From JAEMQF01 sp963850525 (GTDB lineage: Bacteria; Pseudomonadota; Gammaproteobacteria; Burkholderiales; Burkholderiaceae_C), in contig CAWKLQ010000008.1 in the NCBI GenBank assembly GCA_963850525.1, positions 744,001 to 808,000 of the forward strand: 64,000 bases of DNA, read 5' to 3'. A model generated the notes under the pieces. That model worked only from the letters and a program-made list of their open reading frames with translations, did no database searches and was not told the DNA's origin. Below, piece after piece: positions 16,491 to 26,193 of this stretch (position 1 is the stretch's first letter; every line of letters starts with the position of its first letter). Position numbers and translations under genes: made by a program.

Positions 16491-18059
16491 ATGACCTCCC
16501 GCCCCCACCCCATGAACGGCGCCGAGAGTCTGGTGCGAACGCTCGTCGCCAGCGGCGTCGAAGTGTGCTTCGCCAACCCCGGAACGTCGGAAATGCACTT
16601 CGTCGCCGCGCTCGACAAGGTGCCCGGAATGCGCTGCGTGCTCGGCTTGTTCGAGGGCGTCGTCAGCGGTGCGGCGGACGGCTACTACCGCATGGCCGAC
16701 AAGCCCGCGGCCACACTGCTGCACCTCGGCCCGGGGCTGGCCAACGCGTCGGCGAATCTGCACAACGCGAAGAAGGCCGGTTCGGGAATCGTCAACATCG
16801 TCGGCGAGCACGCGAGCCACCACCTCGAACACGACGCGCCGCTCACCTCCGACGTGCAAGGCATCGCGCGCAGCATGGCGCACTGGGTGCATACGTCGCG
16901 CAGTTCGATGTCGGTGGCCGCCGACGGCGCGTTGGCCGTCGCGCAGGCGAAGGCGCCGCCAGGGCAGATCGCCACGCTGATTCTCCCGGCGGACACGGCG
17001 TGGGGGCCGGCCGAGAGCACGGCGCCTGCGCTGCCTGTCGCGCCGCGGCGCGAAGTGTCTTCGCACGCCATCGACGCGGCAGCCCAAGCCTTGACGCGCG
17101 GCAAGCCCGCCGCGCTGCTGCTGGGCGGCCTGGCGGTGCGTGAAGAGGCCTTGTTGCTCGCCGGGCGCATCGCCGCAAAAACCGGTTGCACCTTGCTCCT
17201 CGAATACAACGTGCCGCGGCTGCAACGCGGCGCCGGACGGGTGCGCGCGCAGCGCATTCCCTACGTCGTCGACGCGGCGTTGCAGAAGCTTCAGGACTTT
17301 CGCGAGCTCGTGCTCGTCGGGTCCAAGGTGCCCGTGGCGTTTTTCGCGTATCCCGGCAAACCCAGTGTGCTGATTCCCGACGCCTGCGCCGTCACGCAGC
17401 TCGCCGCGGTGGACGAAGACCTCGTCGGCGCCCTCGAAGCCTTGGCCGAGCGCCTGGGCGCGCGCCAGCTTGCACCGGCGCACGTGGCGCAGCTCGATCG
17501 CCCGGCGTTGCCGAGTGGCCGCGTCACGCCGGAGGGCATCGCCGCCGTGCTCGGCGCGCTGTTGCCCGAGGGCGCCATCGTCGTCGACGAATCGATTTCG
17601 GTGGGCCGCAATTTCGGTGCCGCGACGGCGAACGCGCCGCCGCACGACTGGCTCAATCTGATGGGCGGATCGATAGGCTTCGGCCCGCCCGCAGCCACCG
17701 GCGCAGCGATCGCCGCGCCGGGACGGCCCGTGATTCTGCTCGAGGGCGACGGCAGCGCGATGTACACGCTGCAGGCGCTCTGGACTTGCGCGCGCGAAGC
17801 GCTGAACGTCAAGGTCGTGATCCTGGCGAATCGTTCGTACCAGATCCTGCGCGGGGAGTTCGCCGGTGTCGGCGCCGGCACGCCGGGGCAGCGAGCGACC
17901 GACATGCTCAGCATCGACAGGCCCGCGCTGGACTGGGTGGCGCTGGCCAAAGGGCATGGCGTCGACGGAGTTCGTGTCGACGACCTGGACACGCTCGCCA
18001 CGGCGTTGCGCCGCGCGCTGGCTGCGACGGGGCCGTATCTGATCGAGGTGGCGATCTGA
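16491..18059 (+). CDS. Thiamine-diphosphate enzyme, acetolactate synthase/benzoylformate decarboxylase-like
   Basis: This 522-residue enzyme has the three domains of the TPP family. The catalytic Glu lies in VLGLFEGVVSGAADGYYR (N-terminal domain), a central nucleotide-fold domain follows, and the TPP/Mg2+ motif begins EGDGSAMYTLQALW and ends NRSYQIL. It resembles the uncharacterised IlvB-like group rather than true biosynthetic acetolactate synthase, and there is no regulatory IlvN gene next to it. A 2-keto acid decarboxylase or carboligase role is inferred. ATG 16491 has AAGG upstream; a second ATG seven codons in is closer to the usual family start (MNGAESLV). Confidence 0.85.
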   Translation: MTSRPHPMNGAESLVRTLVASGVEVCFANPGTSEMHFVAALDKVPGMRCVLGLFEGVVSGAADGYYRMADKPAATLLHLGPGLANASANLHNAKKAGSGIVNIVGEHASHHLEHDAPLTSDVQGIARSMAHWVHTSRSSMSVAADGALAVAQAKAPPGQIATLILPADTAWGPAESTAPALPVAPRREVSSHAIDAAAQALTRGKPAALLLGGLAVREEALLLAGRIAAKTGCTLLLEYNVPRLQRGAGRVRAQRIPYVVDAALQKLQDFRELVLVGSKVPVAFFAYPGKPSVLIPDACAVTQLAAVDEDLVGALEALAERLGARQLAPAHVAQLDRPALPSGRVTPEGIAAVLGALLPEGAIVVDESISVGRNFGAATANAPPHDWLNLMGGSIGFGPPAATGAAIAAPGRPVILLEGDGSAMYTLQALWTCAREALNVKVVILANRSYQILRGEFAGVGAGTPGQRATDMLSIDRPALDWVALAKGHGVDGVRVDDLDTLATALRRALAATGPYLIEVAI

Positions 18060-18112
18060 TCCACCGCTACAAAAGAAACATGCAGCCCCTGGATCTGACG
18101 CATTCCTGAAAC

Positions 18113-18478
18113 ATGGCGCGGCCAAGATCGCTGCTCCACGAACCAGGGGAGCGCATCTTGGAGCACCTGCAACAGCCGAGAACCGAAGATTTGAGCGACG
18201 TTGCGCCGGCACCGCACCGCGGCGCCGCAGGCGCGGACCTGCGCGGCACGCCGGACCTCCTGCAACTCGACAACCAACCCGCCTGGACGAGCCAGCAGGG
18301 CAGCCACAGCAAGTTGGACCACACCCTGTCGCTGCCGGGCTGGCTCGTGCGCGAACTCGGACACATCGATCCGCTCGGCGTGCGCCAGGTCGGCGTGCGC
18401 ATCGTTGAAGTGGCACCGGGCTTTGCCCCGAGCGGCGGCGCGCGGCCGAATCAGCCGCGCCAGCTCGCCTTCGACTGA
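18113..18478 (+). CDS. Hypothetical protein, 121 aa
   Basis: I do not recognise a family. The frame has the strong G/C third-base preference of real genes here, unlike the overlapping reverse frames. The protein is polar, with a middle segment HTLSLPGWLVRELGHIDPLG and a Pro-rich end; no signal peptide or membrane helix. It is followed after 17 bases by a small membrane protein gene, and the two may be one unit. No clear ribosome site precedes ATG 18113. Confidence 0.5.
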   Translation: MARPRSLLHEPGERILEHLQQPRTEDLSDVAPAPHRGAAGADLRGTPDLLQLDNQPAWTSQQGSHSKLDHTLSLPGWLVRELGHIDPLGVRQVGVRIVEVAPGFAPSGGARPNQPRQLAFD

Positions 18479-18495
18479 CTTCTTTGGAGATTCCC

Positions 18496-18759
18496 ATGAC
18501 CCTGACAAACACACCGTCGGAGCGCGTTTCGCGCAGGGCCACCCACGCGTGGCTTACTGAGCCGTCGGATCACGACGCGCCAACGCGGCACCCACCGTTC
18601 CACCGCAGCGAGGCCTTTGCCGAAGACCTGGTCGAGCCCGTGAACACGCTGCGCGTTCACGCACCACGCAGACGGCGTCGCGCCACGCTGTTGTTCGTCG
18701 TGCCCCTGGGTGCGGCTTTCCTCGGTAGCGTGCTTCCGCTCCTGAATCAACTCGCCTGA
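18496..18759 (+). CDS. Small protein with C-terminal membrane helix, 87 aa
   Basis: ATG 18496 has TTTGGAG eight bases upstream, a convincing start. The first ~60 residues are polar, rich in Arg, His and Thr. A basic patch (APRRRRRATL) then leads into one hydrophobic helix (LLFVVPLGAAFLGSVLPLL) at the C-terminus, giving a tail-anchored topology with the N-terminus in the cytosol. No known domain was recognised. It may be co-transcribed with the 121-residue hypothetical gene. Confidence 0.6.
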   Translation: MTLTNTPSERVSRRATHAWLTEPSDHDAPTRHPPFHRSEAFAEDLVEPVNTLRVHAPRRRRRATLLFVVPLGAAFLGSVLPLLNQLA

Positions 18760-19057
18760 CAGCCATTCGCGTTCAATCGAATTTGATTGGGTGGCTGCAG
18801 CCGGCGCGTTGCTGCCGGTTGGGTGTCCGCTTTGCGTGCGCCCAGAATGACAACGTGCAAGGCGAAGGGCACGACGCAAGAAACCCGTCATCCCGGCTTT
18901 CGCCGGGATGACGAGGGTTGTCGGGCAAGCTTCGAGGCCACATCGAACAGCAGCAACGGGCCGAAGGCCGACTGCATTTTCTTGTCGATGGACCGCGAAT
19001 CCGTGCGACACCGCGGCGCTCTGGTGCCCGCCGCGCGCGCGGTTGGCGCGCCACAAC
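18760..19057. other. Intergenic stretch with one hairpin repeat, no gene seen
   Basis: About 300 bases between a rightward small gene and the 3' end of the leftward kinase operon. Apart from the hairpin repeat at 18886-18913 I see no coding frame with the local codon bias and no recognisable RNA. Confidence 0.6.
18886..18913. repeat. Dispersed hairpin repeat, copy 1
   Basis: CGTCATCCCGGC-TTTC-GCCGGGATGACG is a perfect 12-bp stem around a 4-base loop. The same core (GATCCCGGC or CATCCCGGC with GCCGGGATGAC) recurs at 35288, 36592, 38256, 41702 and 57737. All but the 41.7-kb copy are intergenic. Lying between convergent genes, it may also act as a transcription terminator. Confidence 0.8.
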
Positions 19058-20680
19058 TCACGCGCCGGGGTCGGGGCCCGTTGGCAAAGCCAGCAGCGCC
19101 CCCAGGCGCTCCAGCAAGTCGCGCTTGGCAAACGGCTTGTCCAGGCTCGCGCAGCCCGTGGAGGCTAGAAAATCGCGCGCGCTGCGCGACAGCGTGTCGC
19201 CAGTGACGAACAGTGTGCGCCGCGCGAGGGCGGGTTGGCGCGCGCCCACCTGACGCCACAGCGCGGCGCCGTCCATGTCGGGCATGCGCAGGTCGGACAC
19301 GACGGCGTCGAAGCGCGCCGCGTCCAGCAGTTCGAGCGCCACCGCGCCGGATTCGGCGCTCGCCACTTCATAGCCTGCGCTCTCCAGCATGTCGCGCATC
19401 AGTTGCGCGATTTCCGGCTCGTCGTCGACGACCAGGATTCGCGCGAGCAGCGCCGCGGCCGGCGGCGCCGCGCGCGGCGCAATCGCGTCGGTGGGCGCGT
19501 CGGCATCGACCGGCAGACTCAAGCGAAAGCTCGCGCCGCAAACGCTTTGCGCCGGTTCGAGCACGAGGTCGCCGCCGTGTTCGCGCGCCAGCGTGCGCGC
19601 CATCGCCAGCCCCATGCCGGTACCGTCGCTGCGCGTCGTGAAGAAGGGCTCGAAGATGCGCTCGCGCTGCGCGGCGTTGATGCCGGGGCCGTTGTCGCTG
19701 ATGCGCAGCCAGGCGCAACACGCGGCGCTGCAGCTTCCGGGCGCGACGCCCGAGTCGACGCGCACGCTGCGCTGCCCGGGAGTCGCCGCGAGCGCTTGCT
19801 GGGCGTTGAGCAAGAGGTTGAGAACGACTTGCGTGACCTGATCCGCATCGACGTGCAGCGCAGGCAGGCTGTCGTCCAGCGCCAGTTCGAGTTCGATGCC
19901 CTGCGTGCGGTAGCTGTATTGCAGCATCTCGGCAGCGCCGCGCACGAGTTCGCCCAAGGCGACTCGGGTGCGTGTCGCCGGTTTGCGGCGCGCCATGTTG
20001 AGGAAGGTGTGGACGATGCGCCCGCAGCGCTCCGCGGCTTCGAGGATGCGCTGCGCGTCGGCCAGGATCTGCGGATCGGCGCACTTCTCGACGAGCAAGC
20101 CGGCACGCCCCATCACCACCGCCAGCGGGTTGTTCAACTCGTGCGCCACGCCGGCGAGCAGGCTGCCCATCGTCGTGAGCTTTTCGCTCTGGCGCAAGGC
20201 TTCGCGTTGGCGCTCGATCTGGCGCGCCGCGAGGTGGCGCTGCGTCACGTCGACGATCGACGCCGTGTAGTAGGTCGCCCCCAACACATCGGTGCGCCAG
20301 AGCACGATGTCGATCGGGAACTCGCTGCCGTCGGCGCGCTGCGCCTGCATCTCGACGCGCTGGCCCAGCACGCGCGGCGCACCGCCGGCCTGCACACGGC
20401 GGATTCCGGCGTCGTGTTGCGCGCGCAGGCGCGGCGGCACGAGCACTTCGCCGACGCTGCGGCCGAGCACATCGGCGCGCGCGCGGCCGAACATGGCTTG
20501 CGCCGACGGGTTGAATTCGACGATGCGCCCCTGCGCGTCGGTGGAAACCAGCGCGGCCAGCGCGTTGTCGACGATCGCCGCTTTCAGCGCTTCGCTCAAT
20601 TGCAGTTGCGCGCTCGTCTGCGCGAGCTCGCGCTCGCTGCGCAGCAAGTCGTCGTGGTAGCGGTGCAGATCCTCGCTCAT
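19058..20680 (-). CDS. Hybrid sensor histidine kinase (PAS-HisKA-HATPase-REC)
   Basis: The 540-residue protein is soluble. A short coiled N-terminus leads to a PAS domain (~30-150), the HisKA H-box MGSLLAGVAHELNNPL with phospho-accepting His180, and an ATPase domain with N-box NLLLNAQQAL and G-boxes DNGPG and GTGMGLA. It ends in a receiver domain with Asp463 (VVSDLRMPDMDG) and Lys in SLDKPF. It would autophosphorylate and pass phosphate to its own receiver or to the OmpR-type regulator. Its ATG shares a base with the upstream kinase stop (TGATG), so translation is coupled. The signal is unknown. Confidence 0.92.
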   Translation of the reverse strand: MSEDLHRYHDDLLRSERELAQTSAQLQLSEALKAAIVDNALAALVSTDAQGRIVEFNPSAQAMFGRARADVLGRSVGEVLVPPRLRAQHDAGIRRVQAGGAPRVLGQRVEMQAQRADGSEFPIDIVLWRTDVLGATYYTASIVDVTQRHLAARQIERQREALRQSEKLTTMGSLLAGVAHELNNPLAVVMGRAGLLVEKCADPQILADAQRILEAAERCGRIVHTFLNMARRKPATRTRVALGELVRGAAEMLQYSYRTQGIELELALDDSLPALHVDADQVTQVVLNLLLNAQQALAATPGQRSVRVDSGVAPGSCSAACCAWLRISDNGPGINAAQRERIFEPFFTTRSDGTGMGLAMARTLAREHGGDLVLEPAQSVCGASFRLSLPVDADAPTDAIAPRAAPPAAALLARILVVDDEPEIAQLMRDMLESAGYEVASAESGAVALELLDAARFDAVVSDLRMPDMDGAALWRQVGARQPALARRTLFVTGDTLSRSARDFLASTGCASLDKPFAKRDLLERLGALLALPTGPDPGA

Positions 20681-23206
20681 CAGGCCTCCTGCACGCGAAG
20701 TTCGGCGTGCGCCGCCCCGCTTGGCGCGAGCGGCAGACTCAGCAGGAAACTCGCGCCGCGCGCGGGGGTCGCCTCGAGAACCAGGTCGCCGCCATGGTCA
20801 CGCGCGAGGGAGCGCGACACCGCCAGGCCCAGGCCCGTGCCCATGCCTTCGGGCTTGGTCGTGAAGTAGGGCTCGAACAGGTGTTCGCGCACGCTCTCGG
20901 GCATGGCCTGCCCGTTGTCGCAGACGCGCAGCCACACCCGTAGCGCCCCCGCGCCGGGCTCGACTCCCGTGCTCAGCTCGATGCGGCGCTCGCCTTCGCA
21001 CGCCGCGAGCGCCTGCTGGGCATTGACGAGCAGGTTCAGGATCACCTGGCCGATCTGGTCGGCGTCGGCCAGCATCGTCGGCAACTCGGCAGCAAGCTCG
21101 AGCTGCAGCTCGACGGCGTGGCTGCGCAAGGTGTAGCCCAGCATGTCGGCCGCCGCGCGTGCCAGGTCGTTCAGTGAAACCTGGGTGCGCTGCGCCGGCT
21201 TGCTGCGCGCCATGTTCAGAAAAGTTCGCACGATGCGCGCGCAACGCTCAGCCGCCTCGCGAATGCGCATCGCGTCGGCCTTCAGGCCGGGCGCGTTTTC
21301 GCACTTTTCTTCGAGCAGGCTGGCGCGCCCGAGAACGATCGGCCAGCGGGTTGTTCAACTCGTGCGCCACGCCGGCGAGCAGGCTGCCCATCGCGGTGAG
21401 TTTTTCGCTCTGGCGCAGCGCCTCGCGCTGGTGTTCGATCTGACGCGCCGCCTCGCGGCGCTCGGACACATCGTTGACGAAGGCGCAGAAGTGGCGCGCG
21501 CCGTCGAACTCGATGCGCGAGACGACCACTTCCACGGGAAATTCGCTGCCGTCGGCGCGCAGGCCGGTGAGCTCAACCCGTTTGTCGATGATGCTGTGCT
21601 CGTTGCCCGGTTTCAGCCAGCTCGTGCCGGCGCCGAAGCCGGCGCGATGCCGCGCCGGCACGATCAGCGCCTTGACGTCCGCGCCGAGCGCGCGTTCGCG
21701 CGGCACGCCGAACATCACCTCGGCGGCCGGGTTCCATTCGACAACGTGGCCGTCGGCGTCGGTCGTGACGATTGCCGCCAGCGCGTGGTCGACGACGGCG
21801 CTCTTGAACGCTTCGCTGCGGCGTTCGCGCTGCAGCGATTCGCGCAGCGAGGCAAAGGTGTGCGTGATCGTCGTCACCCACGGCTGCCAGCGCGGGCCGA
21901 GCTTGGGTTCGGCAGCGGCGTCGTCTTGGGCGATGTGCTGCAAATAACCCATCACGCGCAACGCCGGAACGATAATGCGCCACTGCAGCATCGACTGCCC
22001 GATCAGCACCACGAGCAGCAACGCCACGGCGATCAACAGGTAGGGCAGGACCAGCGGCAGCACGTCCAGCCAGAGCGCGCGGGTGGGCGCCATCAGCACC
22101 AGCGTCCACGGCGAGCCCGGGGTGTGCAAGGCCAGCATCTGGTGCCCGGCGACGGCGTGCGGCTGGCCCTGCGCCGCCGCTGCGTCGGCAATGTCGGCGG
22201 CGTTCACGCCGCGCGGCAGGCGCTGTTCGAGCCGGCGTGCGTGCGGCGTGACCGCGGCGGTGCCGGCGAGCGGTTGCGCGCGATCGGCGACAACCTGGCC
22301 GGAGTCGTCGACGATCCACGCCAGCCACGGCGCCCGCGGCAAACGGTCCAGCAGCCGCTCGAGCGCCGACAACTTCAGATCGGCACCGACGACGCCACGA
22401 AATTCGCCGCCGTGGTAGAGCGGCGCGGCGCGCGACACGACGAGGCCGCGGCCGTCGGCATCGACAAACGGCGCCGTCCAATAAGGCAGCCGCGCGCTGT
22501 TGAGCTGCGGCGTTCCGCCACGGAACAGTTCACGCGCGTACCAAGCGTCCAGCGCGGCGCGCAGCGTTGGCTGGCCGCGCGCTTGCGCGACGTCGCGACT
22601 GGGCAACCACGGAAACAGCACGACGTGCGGCTGCGGCCAACCGAACAAATACGACCCCGCCAGATCCGGGTTGCGCAAGTGCGCCAGCTCCATCACGGTG
22701 GACAAGGACTGCAACATGCCGAGCGCCTGCGGTGTGGGCGCCGCAGCGTCGGCCCACAGCAGCTGCGCGACTTCGCGCCGCACCAGTTCGGGCAAGCTGT
22801 CCAGCGTATGGCCGTCCGCAGCGCTTGCGGCGCCTGGGCGCACCCGCACCGCGGCAGCGAGGGCGCGGTCCGCCGGCGCGATCGCTTCGCCCAGAGCGAG
22901 GTCCTTGTGGGCGCGGCGCTGCATGTCGAGCACGTGGTCGGTGACGCTCGCCACCGCCGCATCGATGGCCGCACCGTGCGCGCGCGCGTCCGCCGCGGCG
23001 CCGTCCAGCGCACGCTGGTATTGGCTCGCGCCTTGCCACTGGGCGAACAGCGCGAGCAGAGCGAACACGGGCGCGACCGTCAACCACAGCAATTTGCGGT
23101 AGCGCCGCAGCAGGCGCTGCGCCGACATTTCATGGCTTTGCGTCAACGCCGCGGCGTTGACCAGGCCGCTGCCCTGAGGCGCGCTCGCTGCAGGCGCGGC
23201 GTGCAT
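20680..23206 (-). pseudogene. Membrane sensor histidine kinase (two TM, periplasmic sensor, PAS, HisKA, HATPase) with frameshift
   Basis: Starting at ATG 23206, a first membrane helix (KLLWLTVAPVFALLALFAQ) is followed by a ~270-residue extracytoplasmic sensor region of dCache appearance. A second helix (VLPLVLPYLLIAVALLLVV), a PAS domain and the H-box GVAHELNNPLA come next. The frame breaks at about 21340, directly after that motif, where one extra base (a C on the + strand in GATCGGCC) is the simplest cause. The other frame then continues through MRIREAAERCARIV, the N-box NLLVNAQQAL and GTGLGLA to the stop. As written the ATPase half is lost. It overlaps the response-regulator stop (TGATG). 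Real mutation or sequence error cannot be told apart here. Confidence 0.85.
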
Positions 23207-23991
23207 CACGCGATGAAGACGTAGCCGACGTTGCGCACCGTCTTGATCACTTCGGGCTTGTCCGGGTTGCGCTCGATCTTGCGGCGCAGGCGCATGACGC
23301 GCAAGTCGATCGAGCGGTCGAACACGTCCCAGCCGCGGTTGTGCGCCTGCTCCATGATCTGGTCGCGGTTCAGCGGCCGGTTCGGATGGCGCGCGAACAG
23401 CGCGAGCAGGTCGAACTCGGCGGCGCTGATCTCGATTTCCGCTCCGTCCGCGCCGAACAGGCGGCGCGCGTCGAGGTCCAGGGTGCACGTGCCGAACGCC
23501 TGGCGATGCGTCGCCGCCGGCTCGGCTGCCGCCGCAGGTGTCGACGTTGCGGCTGCCGCGGCAGCTGCCGCCAGCGCGGATTGCGTCAACTGCAGGCGGC
23601 GCAGCACGGCGCGCACACGCGCCAGCAACTCGCGCATCTCGAACGGTTTGGGAATGTAGTCGTCGGCGCCGAGCTCGAGCCCGACGACACGGTCCACCGC
23701 TTCGCCCACCGTCGTGAGCATGACGATGCCCAGGCCCGGGTGCGCGTCGCGCAGCCAGCGCGCCAGCGACAAGCCGTTCTCGCCGGGCATGTTGACGTCG
23801 AGGATTGCCGCGTCGGGAACCGCCTGGGCGATGAGCTCGCGCGCCAGCGCCGCATCCGCCGCGGTGCGCACGTCGAACCCGTGGCGCACGAAGTACTCGT
23901 CGAGCAATTCGCGCAGTTCGGGCTCGTCGTCGACGACCAACAGCGTCGGCTTGTGGCGCCGTTCGTCAAGCGCCGTGGGATCCGCTTTCAC
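23206..23991 (-). CDS. OmpR-family response regulator
   Basis: A receiver domain (TLLVVDDEPELRELL; phospho-Asp in AILDVNMPGENG; Lys in YIPKPFE) is followed by an unusual Ala/Thr-rich linker and then a winged-helix DNA-binding domain (FDLLALFARHPNRPLNRDQI; DLRVMRLRRKIERNP; VRNVGYVFIA). It is the first gene of a three-gene coupled set with two kinases. The start is uncertain: GTG 23991 or TTG 24000 give a normal N-terminus, while the first in-frame ATG (24144) would add ~50 residues of unlikely composition. The linker has a run of about eight alanines. Confidence 0.88.
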   Translation of the reverse strand: MKADPTALDERRHKPTLLVVDDEPELRELLDEYFVRHGFDVRTAADAALARELIAQAVPDAAILDVNMPGENGLSLARWLRDAHPGLGIVMLTTVGEAVDRVVGLELGADDYIPKPFEMRELLARVRAVLRRLQLTQSALAAAAAAAATSTPAAAAEPAATHRQAFGTCTLDLDARRLFGADGAEIEISAAEFDLLALFARHPNRPLNRDQIMEQAHNRGWDVFDRSIDLRVMRLRRKIERNPDKPEVIKTVRNVGYVFIA

Positions 23992-24000
23992 CTTCGGCAA

Positions 24001-24324
24001 CCGTTGCTGTGTGCAAGCGTCATCATATCGGCTGCGCGCCGCGGGGTGGACCTCGCTTGACGCATTGCCCCCATCGTCCAGGCCCCATTCGGATGCGGTG
24101 GTTTGCAATACGCGACACGTGAGCGCGAGGATGTTGCTTCGCATGATGGCGTTTCGAAGGGGGTTCGCGCGCAGCGGCGTGGCGACCGGCGGCGTGCCGC
24201 ACAGCACTCCAAACCTCGGGGCGGCCAGTGTCACGCCCGCGTGTATCAGCCGCTTTTCCGGGCGCGCGCCGTTGTGTTTCGTTTGTTGCGCAGCGTCTGG
24301 GGGCGCCCACGCGACGCCGCGACG
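24001..24324. other. Intergenic stretch upstream of the two-component operon
   Basis: About 320 bases separate the regulator start from the GlcG fragment. It must hold the leftward promoter of the kinase operon, but I see no clear -10/-35 pair or operator. No coding frame here resembles a known protein; the first part of the GlcG-family gene that should precede the fragment is absent. Confidence 0.5.
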
Positions 24325-24468
24325 CTGCGCGGCGCGAACGCCGTCGAAGGCGGCTTGCCGATCGTCGTGGACGGCAAGATCATCGGCGCCATCGGCGTCT
24401 CTGGCGGCTCTTCCGAGCAAGACGGCGTCGTCGCCAAGGCGGGTCTGGACGGCCTGGCCGCGAAGTAG
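24325..24468 (+). pseudogene. C-terminal fragment of a GlcG/HbpS (DUF336) heme-binding-type protein
   Basis: The frame reads LRGANAVEGGLPIVVDGKII, then GAIGVSGGSSEQDGVVAKAG and ends LDGLAAK with a stop at 24468. GGLPI...GAIGVSGG...SEQD is the hallmark C-terminal part of the GlcG/HbpS family. The preceding ~90 residues of a normal member (135-150 aa) are not found in any frame upstream, so this is a 5'-deleted remnant of about 47 codons. The longer open frame that includes it (from 24103) has no family resemblance before this point. Confidence 0.7.
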
Positions 24469-24478
24469 TTGCTGCGCG

Positions 24479-25708
24479 TCAGCCGTGCAACTCGCACGGC
24501 ACGCTGAGGAACCCCCGGAAGCGCGCGCGCCCGCCGCGCACCGGGGTGCTGATGAGGCGGTAGCGTGGAAACCGCGCGAGAAACCCGGCGATCGCGATTT
24601 CACCCTCGAGCCGCGCCAGGCCCATGCCGACGCACTGGTGAATTCCGCTGCCGAACGCGAGGTGGCGGTTCGGCGCACGGCCCACGTCAAAACGCTCCGG
24701 GTCGCTGAACTGCGCCGGGTCGCGGTTCGCCGCACCGATGCACAGCGTGATCGACGTCTCCGGCGCCAAACTCACACCACCGACCTCGACCTCCTGCGTC
24801 GTTGCGCGGTTGCCCAACTGGTTGCTGCTCTCGTAGCGCAGGACTTCCTCGACCGCGCTGCGCATCAACTCCGGCTGTGCGAGCAGGCGTTGCCTTTCCT
24901 GCGGGTGCTGCGCGAGCGCGACGAGACCGTTGGCGATCAGGTTCGTCGTCGTTTCGTGGCCGGCGTTGAGCAGGAAGATGCAGTTGTGCAGCAACTCCTT
25001 GGCCGTGAGGCGCTCGCCGCTGGGTTCACCCAGAATCAAGTTCGTCAGCACGTCGCGCTGCGGGTCGCCGGGCTTGGCGCGGCGTGCAACGATCAGGCCT
25101 TCGAGGTAGCGCAGAAAGTCGTGCACGGCGCGATTGCCGCGCTCTGCCACCTCGGGGCGAAGCACCGGCTCGAGCGCGCCGAGAATCGCGAGCGACCATT
25201 CGCGCAGCGGGGCGCGTTCATCCTTGGGCACGTCGAGCAGGTTGCCGATCACTTCAATCGGAATCGCGCTGGCGAAGTCTTCGATGAGGTCGCACTGCCT
25301 CTTGCCCGCGATGCCGTCGAGCAAGCGCTCGACCAACGCGACGAGCGCCGGCTGCATCAACGCGATCGCCTTGGGCGACAACGCGCCCATGATGAGGCGG
25401 CGCACGCGCGTGTGCAGCGGCGGGTCGTTGAACACCAGGCTCGTCGTGTGGTGCTCGTAAAGCAACGAGTCGCCGTACTTCGGCTTGAACTCGCGTTTTT
25501 TGTCGGAGCTGAAGAGTTTCGGGTTCTTGTAGACGAACTCGCAATCGGCGTAACGCGTCAGGAACACGCTGCCGTCGGCAAAGCGCTTCACGGGTTCATA
25601 GTCGCGCAGCGCGCGGTAGAACGGGAATGGGTCGGTGTAGAACTCCGGGGGCAGGTTCTTCAGGTCGAACGCTGCGGCCGCGGCGCGGGCTTGTTCGATC
25701 GAGTTCAT
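24479..25708 (-). CDS. Cytochrome P450
   Basis: The 409-residue soluble P450 carries all hallmarks: I-helix LLNAGHETTTN (oxygen activation), the ExxR motif in VEEVLRYES and the heme-binding loop FGSGIHQCVG with Cys359 as thiolate ligand. It is of the bacterial CYP class that takes electrons from a ferredoxin; no ferredoxin or reductase gene lies nearby. It would insert oxygen into an unknown hydrophobic substrate. Its ATG overlaps the stop of the redoxin gene by four bases, so the two are coupled, in an operon led by a Bug-type binding protein. Confidence 0.93.
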   Translation of the reverse strand: MNSIEQARAAAAAFDLKNLPPEFYTDPFPFYRALRDYEPVKRFADGSVFLTRYADCEFVYKNPKLFSSDKKREFKPKYGDSLLYEHHTTSLVFNDPPLHTRVRRLIMGALSPKAIALMQPALVALVERLLDGIAGKRQCDLIEDFASAIPIEVIGNLLDVPKDERAPLREWSLAILGALEPVLRPEVAERGNRAVHDFLRYLEGLIVARRAKPGDPQRDVLTNLILGEPSGERLTAKELLHNCIFLLNAGHETTTNLIANGLVALAQHPQERQRLLAQPELMRSAVEEVLRYESSNQLGNRATTQEVEVGGVSLAPETSITLCIGAANRDPAQFSDPERFDVGRAPNRHLAFGSGIHQCVGMGLARLEGEIAIAGFLARFPRYRLISTPVRGGRARFRGFLSVPCELHG

Positions 25709-26190
25709 TGAGGTGCAGGCGGCGCCTCGGCGAGCAGCGCGGCGATTCGCGCGCCGACTTCCATGTCGTCGATCTGGCCGAAATGGCTCAGGCGCAAATG
25801 CCCTTCACGGTCGATCAGGATCAGGCTCGGCGTGCCGTTCAACTCGTAGGCTTGCATCGTTTGCGGAATGGGGTTGCCCTGCCCGGGCATGTCGATCGCG
25901 ATCGGGAAGGTGAGGCGGTATTCGTGGATGAAGACCTCGAGCGCGGCACGGCCCATCACCTCGTGGTGTTCGAAGACGGTGTGGATTCCCAGCACCTGCA
26001 CGTCGGTCCCGGCAAAAGTGCGGGCGATTCGCGCCGTCTGCGGAATGCCGTGCGAGACGCAACCCGGGCACAGCATCTGGAAGGCGTGCATCACGATGAC
26101 ACGGCCGCGCAAGCCGGCGAGCGTCAACGGCGCAGGCGTGTTCAACCAGGCCTGGGCGCGGATTTCCGGGGCGATGTAAGAGGCAGGCAT
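25705..26190 (-). CDS. Redoxin / TlpA-like thioredoxin-fold protein
   Basis: This 161-residue protein has a thioredoxin fold with the active site CPGC (residues ~41-44, FQMLCPGCVSHG), the cis-Pro region NGTPSLILIDREG, and an AhpC/TSA-like insertion. There is no signal peptide, so it should act in the cytosol, reducing peroxides or disulfides. It begins three bases after the Bug-protein stop and ends in a four-base overlap with the P450 start. Protection of, or electron supply to, the P450 step is possible but unproven. Confidence 0.85.
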   Translation of the reverse strand: MPASYIAPEIRAQAWLNTPAPLTLAGLRGRVIVMHAFQMLCPGCVSHGIPQTARIARTFAGTDVQVLGIHTVFEHHEVMGRAALEVFIHEYRLTFPIAIDMPGQGNPIPQTMQAYELNGTPSLILIDREGHLRLSHFGQIDDMEVGARIAALLAEAPPAPQ

Positions 26191-26193
26191 GGA

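Noticed and set aside
18113..18402. Choice of the - strand frame (18067-18402) instead of the + strand hypothetical gene
   Set aside because: The + strand frame has the stronger G/C third-base bias and fits the spacing to the next gene; the reverse frame has many Ser/Cys/Trp typical of shadows.
16350..18542. A 730-codon reverse frame over the TPP-enzyme gene
   Set aside because: No family likeness and composition typical of a shadow; the forward TPP enzyme has clear motifs.
24103..24324. An N-terminal part for the GlcG/HbpS fragment in the same open frame
   Set aside because: The residues are Arg-rich and unlike any GlcG N-terminus; only the last ~47 codons match.
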